In this document: positions 58,671 through 64,000 of the stretch, piece after piece | How positions within the stretch are numbered: the stretch's first letter is position 1 | Layout of the letters: each line of letters opens with the position of its first letter | Origin: Saccharina japonica | Taxonomy: Eukaryota; Sar; Phaeophyceae; Laminariales; Laminariaceae | Reading direction: 5' to 3' | DNA: 64,000 bases | Assembly: GCA_008828725.1 (NCBI GenBank) | Contig: MEHQ01000101.1 | Location: 31,681-95,680, forward strand | Program-made: the position numbers and the translations under genes | Notes under the pieces: generated by a model | Told to the model about the DNA's origin: nothing | Databases searched by the model: none | The model's input: only the letters and a program-made list of their open reading frames with translations

Positions 58671-58775
58671 TTACGGGGGACCATAGTAAATAGGACCTAT
58701 GGTATATACAAAATACTATATATTTAACTATTTTAACTAACAATATTTGGTCCTATTAACTATGGTCCTCCGTAA
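58671..58775. mobile_element. mariner-like MITE (TTACGG family), copy 2
   Basis: The left end TTACGGGGGACCATAGTAAA and inverted right end TATGGTCCTCCGTAA are flanked by TA at 58669-58670 and 58776-58777. It is 105 bp. The interior shares ACAATATTTGGTCCTATT with the copy at 63710-63819. Confidence 0.85.
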
Positions 58776-58777
58776 TA

Positions 58778-59086
58778 GGAAGGTCGGAATGAAAAACAAA
58801 CCGGGTCGCTGTGACCACAGGACGAAATGAGCGAAATTCTTTTTTTTTTTCCTTTTTTTTTCACTTGGTTTTAGAGTATAGGGGGTCTCTAAAACCAAGT
58901 AAAAAAAAGGGGGGAAAAAAAAAATGAATTTCACTCATTTCGTCCTGTGATCACAGCGATCCGGGGGGGGGGAATATAGGGGGGGTATCTAAAACCAAGT
59001 GAAAAAAAGGGGGAAAAAAAAGAAGAATTTCGCTCATTTCGTCCTGTGATCACAGCGATCCGGTTTGTTTTTCATTCCGACCTTCC
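58778..59086. mobile_element. fold-back element, 309 bp, abutting the MITE
   Basis: The left arm GGAAGGTCGGAATGAAAAAC…CACAGGACGAAATGAGCG is inverted at the right end as CGCTCATTTCGTCCTGTG…GTTTTTCATTCCGACCTTCC. Arms are about 100 bp, with an extra internal copy of the right arm at 58884-58967. TA lies on both sides (58776-58777 and 59087-59088), and the left TA is shared with the neighbouring MITE. It has no ORF. Confidence 0.8.
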
Positions 59087-59775
59087 TAGGATGGTGGTGT
59101 CGTGTTTTCTTTTCGGCGCGTACCCCTGAGGAGCCCCAAAATTCAGAAAACATTTTAACGAAACAATTTTCCCCACAAGATTGTAGCAGACGTCTCAAAC
59201 AGTATATGCCCCCCACACCCCGACTATGTCCCCGCGGTTGCTCTTTGCCGGGCGTTCACCAACCAGGCAACAACCTCTCCGCGTAGACTCGGGAAGTTGT
59301 GATTGGTATTAATCAAGGTACAGCAGTATTACTACATAGATAGGTATTGTATGTACTGCCGTAGTAGGGCAACACTACAGCACAGCAGTAGGTCAGTTGG
59401 GGGTTGGTTTTTCGTCTGCGACTTTTTGGGTGTGCTGAATTCCTTACCTCACCTCGTACTGTAAGTACGTCGTGTCCCTCTACGAGTATTTATTGCAAAA
59501 AATTACAACAATTCCACACCACGGAAGCTTTCGTCAATAGTCTATGTACTACTACTGTACCGCCTTTCATTCACCCCTACCCCAATGTATACATGCACAT
59601 AGCTAGCGCAACCTCGGGGCTTCGCGATATGCCTCGAGAAAGTGCGGCCAGCAAGCGACTCGACAGAGGAGCTCAAGAAAGCTGCTGTGTGTGTTAAACA
59701 CTAAATTGCTATGTTCACACATCTCTCTATCTGTTTTCTGCTGAAGAAGCGCGAATCTGGCACAACGTGAAGATT

Positions 59776-59830
59776 CGCGGCGGCGGCGGTGGCGGCGGTG
59801 GCGGCGGTGGCGGCGGCGGCGGCGGCGGCA
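59776..59830. repeat. (GGC)n microsatellite
   Basis: About 18 GGC units with GGT interruptions. Confidence 0.95.
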
Positions 59831-59911
59831 ATAATACACGGCCCTCCGCCGATAGAGGACAATTAACAAAATCGTCCGGTAACATCTTGGATCAATGTAC
59901 GGGCGTATAAC

Positions 59912-59942
59912 CCCTACTAACCCTAACCCTAACCCTAACCCC
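59912..59942. repeat. interstitial CCCTAA telomere-like tract
   Basis: The run CTAACCCTAACCCTAACCC is preceded by CCCCTACTAACC. The few perfect TTAGGG-type units, in C-rich orientation on the plus strand, are consistent with a TTAGGG telomere in this genome. Confidence 0.75.
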
Positions 59943-60319
59943 AAAACCCGACCGCACTATTTGCGACCTGGAAATTTCCCAGAAATATCCTGCCGGACGA
60001 AATGCTAATTAATGCCACAGGACGTATGTCTCTATTAACCCCGCTGGGCCCCCGAGGTAGCGACCGAAAAACGTTTTGTCAAACTTGAGCAATCGTCCAT
60101 GGACAGTGTGAGCACCCGGTAGTACAATTGAAGATAAAACGGCCACATAAAATAACAAACTACTAAGTATATGGGTATATTTGTGGGTTGATCAAACTCG
60201 CCGAATATTGTCGGTGGGAGGGCGGGCGACTTGAGCGCGGAGGTATATGCTGAACATTTTATTCGAGTACAAAGTATGTACCCCTGAGCTACAGCAGTAC
60301 ACATATATACTGCTTTTTT

Positions 60320-60575
60320 AATCATCATCCCGTTTAGTATCTTCGCCCTCCTTTTATCTCTCCTTCCTAGTCGCAATTCAGATTCGGGGCCACAAAGTGA
60401 GCTCTTCTCCCCCCTCTCCCCACTAAGTACGGTTCTTGCCTTGCATTTTTTTCGCTAGAAGAATGCAGCCCTTTCTTCCCTCGTCGACTGGCATCGAACT
60501 GCGCCTACCCAGGCTATACCAGGCGCTCTCAGCAGTTTGTTTATTATGGGGTTCAAACCCTTACCCCTCTAAAAA
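60320..60575 (-). mobile_element. tRNA-derived SINE, copy with truncated head
   Basis: The body words (CTTCCTAGTCGCAATTCAG, GGGGCCACAAAGTGAGCTC, CGGTTCTTGCCTTGCATTTT, GGCGCTCTCAGCAGTTTG) run in minus orientation. A B-box-like GGGTTTGAACCCC lies near 60553 on the minus strand. The A-box part is not recognisable. Confidence 0.7.
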
Positions 60576-60586
60576 TATTGAAAGGC

Positions 60587-60750
60587 ATGCAAACAAGTAC
60601 AAGCCACCCTTTTCTTTCAGATTAGATCGGTGTAAACTGTAGTCGGTCCAATAATCCATAAGGGGGAGCATACAAACAAGTACAAGCCACCCTTTTCTTT
60701 CAGATTAGATCGGTGAAACTGCTGTAGTCGGCCCAATAATCCATAAGGGG
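60587..60750. repeat. 79-82-bp tandem duplication
   Basis: The unit GCAAACAAGTACAAGCCACC…AATCCATAAGGGGGA appears twice in succession with only a few changes, so the duplication is recent. It is followed by the dispersed repeat at 60772-61145. Confidence 0.95.
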
Positions 60751-60771
60751 GACAGCATTATTATTATTATT

Positions 60772-61145
60772 GGTAGACGTTTGTCAGGTATTCAGGCATG
60801 CTTGATGGGTATAGATATGGGTTAATGGTATGAACGAAATAAGAAGAGCTGCACAGCAGCAGTCGTTCGGTATATTCTGCATTGTCAGGTGGCAAATGGA
60901 ATACTACGCGTAATAATATGTTTTATACCTACTACTATTAATACTGTAATCCCCTTGACCCAATACCATCACTTACAAAATATGTTTCCCTCCACGCTCC
61001 CTGTGCACCTACTAGCTCTGCCACCTGTGCCACGTCCTGCTGCAAATGTCAAGTCCTCTCCTCGCCCTAAACACTGCTGCTGCTGTTGTTGTTGTTTTAG
61101 CAAACAAACCTTGCCGCTGTTTGCCAACATGTTTTACACTACGTA
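60772..61145. repeat. dispersed repeat, copy 2 (twin at 58088-58410)
   Basis: Collinear with 58088-58410, with an extra CAG/GTT-rich insert at about 61070-61095. The two copies are 2.6 kb apart in the same orientation. Confidence 0.8.
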
Positions 61146-63709
61146 CGTATTTCATCTCGCGGGAACTTAGTGGACCCCCGTGCAGAAATTGGAAATTTAC
61201 TATGTCCCCGTTCTTGTATATTTTGCGCGGCCGACCGTGCTAAATCAATGGATGGATGGCCGCGTGCACACTCATGTACGTACGTCGCCCGTGCGAGCTG
61301 AGTCGACGAGATTTATTTGTTATTTTGTGAGGCATTTTGACCTTTTCGTGCTGATGATGATGTCACGAGCGTGTCGATCTTCACAGCCAATCAGTATCAT
61401 CATCATGTCTCTCCGGACTATTGGTTGGTCAAGTGTCAATTTTCATCAGATTTGACGGCGAGTTGAAGCCAAACTATACAACAAGTAAGAATAACTTCGT
61501 ACGTACAACGGATGGGTGTTATTAGACACCTGTGGTATTTTCCTTCGGGCGCCAGTGAAGGCCACTACGGATTGCCAAAAACTAGAATGTGGTGGCAGGG
61601 TGGATGGCAAAATGCCGAGTGCTCCAGACGCACGGGCGGGGAATCGATTCTTCCTAAAATAGTACCACAGGTATTGTTAAGCGCCTACCGCCCAATATCT
61701 ACGACGGTTGAATTCAACTTGAAAGTAAAAAAGACGCACAAGAGCACCACCACCAGACCACTGCCCGGCACGCGATTCTGACTTTTCTTGGATAGAGCGC
61801 TCTGATTCTTCGGCTCTGGGGGCAGAGAGAGGTAGACTTTGCGGAGTTCGAGAGGGGGGTGGATATCCTACTGCTTGCTGTAAACGCGCGTGACTCAGGT
61901 AAGCGCGAGCCCGCACGCCCCCCCCCCCCCGCTTAGATTTTGTTTACTATATGTAACAAACAAATTGCGCCAAGTTCGAAACCACCACGTCCGTACAACT
62001 GTATCGAAGGCACGCCGCCTGTCCGAGGCATTGCATTGGTTGGGTGTGCACTGCCCCGCCAAATTGAAGGAGCGTGCGGCTTACACCTCGACATCAGCAG
62101 CAGCAGCAGCAGCACAGTTGCAACAGTCAATCAGTAGCAGCAGCAGCAGCAGTACTACTATAGTACAATAGTAATAGCGGCGGAGGCGTAGCAGCCAGTA
62201 TGGTACCACAATACATAGGCAAAGTCAGCCCTTCGCGCGTACATCTTGCGTTTCATGTATATATGTGTACATATACATATGTATATATGATACATGTACG
62301 AGTATTTGTATTATACGGTATAGATAGGTCCTCACGTCGCGGCTTTTGTCTCTCATACGTACGCTTTCCGAAAACCTATCTCCGACATACTAGACGGTAT
62401 GTCCGTAAAAAAACTTGCTCCTTTTTGTTTTCGCGTTCAGCGAGTTCTCAGTGTTTTCCGCTGCACTCTTCATGCAAGTTTCGCGGTATGGCAGCTGGGG
62501 TGGTGCGTTTCTCGCGCGCTATATGTCAATTAGGCTACAGTGAGAGGCTTACAGAAACGCCGGCAAGCTCATCAATATTATGCTGCAACCTCCGGCGAGC
62601 CAGAGCCGTGTGCCTAGTTCACCGCGGGGTTATACCTCACATCCATCATGTTTCAAGGGGTCGATGTACTTCGATGTACATATGTATACATCCCACGACT
62701 CAGTGGGTATATATGGCGCAAAACCACATTTTTTGTAATAGTTTTTGCTGACTTAGCCTATTTCATTAATTTTGCCAGCGGGTTATTAATTGCTTTCCAA
62801 AATTGTCAAAATAACCCATTCTAAATCAATCCATTAAATTTAAGCAGTTTTCGCCTACGAAGAGCACACGATGATATTATGGTGCTTCCCCTCGGATTAG
62901 TTGTAATCGGATATACAGGGGGAGGGGGGGGTGTTGTAATGAATCAATTTAGCAAAAGGGGGAACCGATATATGCATATATGATGTTTTCTGCTTTTGGG
63001 AATTTTATGAGTGATCAACGCTGAAGATCATGCTGCACATTGTCGGATGGCAAAGACAATAATAATCATACAATATGTGGTTGACTTGAAATGCCGGAGG
63101 TGTCACGTTGAAACAAGGGGGGGGTGTACCTCGTATTCACGAAAAACCGTGATCGTATAACCATAGACCCTCGCATCCCTATGATACAATGCCGGGACGG
63201 AGGGACAGAACATACAGATCGATATGTACAGCCAGCAGCAGTATACAGGTATAGTCTTGTGATAAGAATACAGCGAGCGGTAGGGTGGATCAAATTAGTG
63301 AATTATTCAATTCACGACTTGAGCTGTATACGAAGTATGAGTATTATGGTAGTGTGGATTAATTAATGTTGACTCAAGCGAGACACGATATCATAATTGT
63401 AATTATAGTTAGTTGGGTTTGGGTTGAGGACGGGTCGTAACTATTAAATTTAATAGTTTATTTCGCGAAAGAGGGACGCAAATGAAGTCATTCATATTGC
63501 TGCAATTCAAGACATTATTAATATAAGTATTATTGTTATTAGTTTCGTTGCCGTCCGACAATGTGTGTGCATGTGTGTAGCACGAGCTTCAACATCGATA
63601 TCTCACAAGCATCACGAACATTTTAGAAAGTACTATCATTATTATCAATATCATGCCAGGTATTGTTATTATTCCATTTGCTTTTTATTAATAACCACGT
63701 CCACACCTA
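61146..63709. other. no gene recognised; CAG microsatellite and repeat twin
   Basis: The contents are a (CAG)n/(AGC)n run at 62095-62150, a C-tract at 61918-61930, ATATGTATATG runs at 62255-62290, and a repeat at 62988-63071 matching 46926-47012. Frames have no recognised domain. Confidence 0.4.
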
Positions 63710-63819
63710 TTACAGGGTGGGCTAATGTAGTAAATAGGACCTACGGCACACACAAAAACCTATATAATTATATATTTTCACAAACAATATTTGGTCCTAT
63801 TTAATATGGTCCCCCGTAA
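63710..63819. mobile_element. mariner-like MITE (TTACGG family), copy 3
   Basis: The left end TTACAGGGTGGGCTAATG is decayed, but GTAAATAGGACCTACGG and ACAATATTTGGTCCTATTTA are clear, with the right end ATGGTCCCCCGTAA. TA lies on both sides (63708-63709, 63820-63821). Confidence 0.75.
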
Positions 63820-63834
63820 TAGTTCGTATCAAAG

Positions 63835-63932
63835 TTAACCCTTTTAAGACTGCAGTCCCGTTTAGGGGACAAACCACTCTAATTATAAGTACTTTGTCCC
63901 CAAAACGGGACTCCAGTTCTATAAGGGTTTAA
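63835..63932. mobile_element. piggyBac-like MITE, copy 2, with both ends
   Basis: TTAA is followed by CCCTTTTAAGACTGCAGTCC and CGTTTAGGGGACAAA; the right end is TTTGTCCCCAAAACGGGACT, then CCAGTTCTATAAGGG and TTTAA. It is about 98 bp including the flanks. It lies 15 bp from the mariner-like MITE. Confidence 0.65.
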
Positions 63933-64000
63933 TATTGGCTTTGCCATATATCTGCCAATGAATGTGCAGCGCTTATTATGCCAAGTATGCCACCCAGGTA

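Larger units (their letters stand above)
59087..60319. other. no gene recognised; GGC microsatellite and telomere-like tract
   Basis: The contents are the (GGC)n tract at 59776-59830, the CCCTAA tract at 59912-59942, and TACAGCAGTA words at 59319 and 60290. Frames lack domains. Confidence 0.45.

Overview
Eukaryotic nuclear DNA, very repeat-rich and gene-poor. Supporting evidence: one gene is readable only when spliced across five GT-AG introns, and the window holds a non-LTR retrotransposon, tRNA-derived SINEs, several MITE families, interstitial TTAGGG-type telomere-like tracts and long micro/minisatellites. Nothing looks bacterial. A protist or alga fits best, possibly a stramenopile such as a brown alga, but this is a low-confidence impression and not read from any marker gene. 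No ordinary housekeeping gene was recognised.

Layout. 0-5.2 kb: SINE copies, two copies of a roughly 250-350 bp terminal-inverted-repeat (TIR) element, and a short perfect hairpin. 5.25-15.2 kb: a 10-kb composite satellite made of three successive modules. Each module is an array of an 11-bp unit (CAYGGNCNNCC) followed by a G-rich GGGGCT/TGGGCT array. The 11-bp variant differs by module (CAGCC, CTACC, ACACC). All long reading frames there are by-products of the repeat. 15.2-16.7 kb: nothing recognised.

16.75-27.5 kb (minus strand): a complete six-exon hAT-family transposase-like gene. I reconstructed it from phase-matched exons; it encodes 615 residues and has very long introns that hold palindromic-word arrays (GGTCATGACC and TTCCATGGAA types). 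28-32.3 kb: MITEs, a CCCACGGGAA-type array, and three tandem TIR elements, two of which carry nested Harbinger-like MITEs with TAA target-site duplications.

32.3-39.8 kb: a large inverted repeat (arms near 490 bp), an orphan O-methyltransferase exon with an in-frame 18-bp triplication, and a 1.2-kb GT-rich minisatellite. 39.84-43.99 kb (minus): an uninterrupted LINE ORF of about 1,359 codons (endonuclease, reverse transcriptase, CCHC knuckle), flanked upstream by an unrecognised pseudogene exon and a 61-bp tandem array. 45-64 kb: a full-length SINE, further palindromic arrays, a possible non-autonomous hAT-type element, mariner-like and piggyBac-like MITEs, diverged duplications, and large AAC, GGC, GTT and CAG microsatellites.

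The genes here are transposon genes or their relics. The clearest biological signals are the spliced hAT gene, the intact LINE, the three-module satellite, and repeated local amplification of different short palindromic words.
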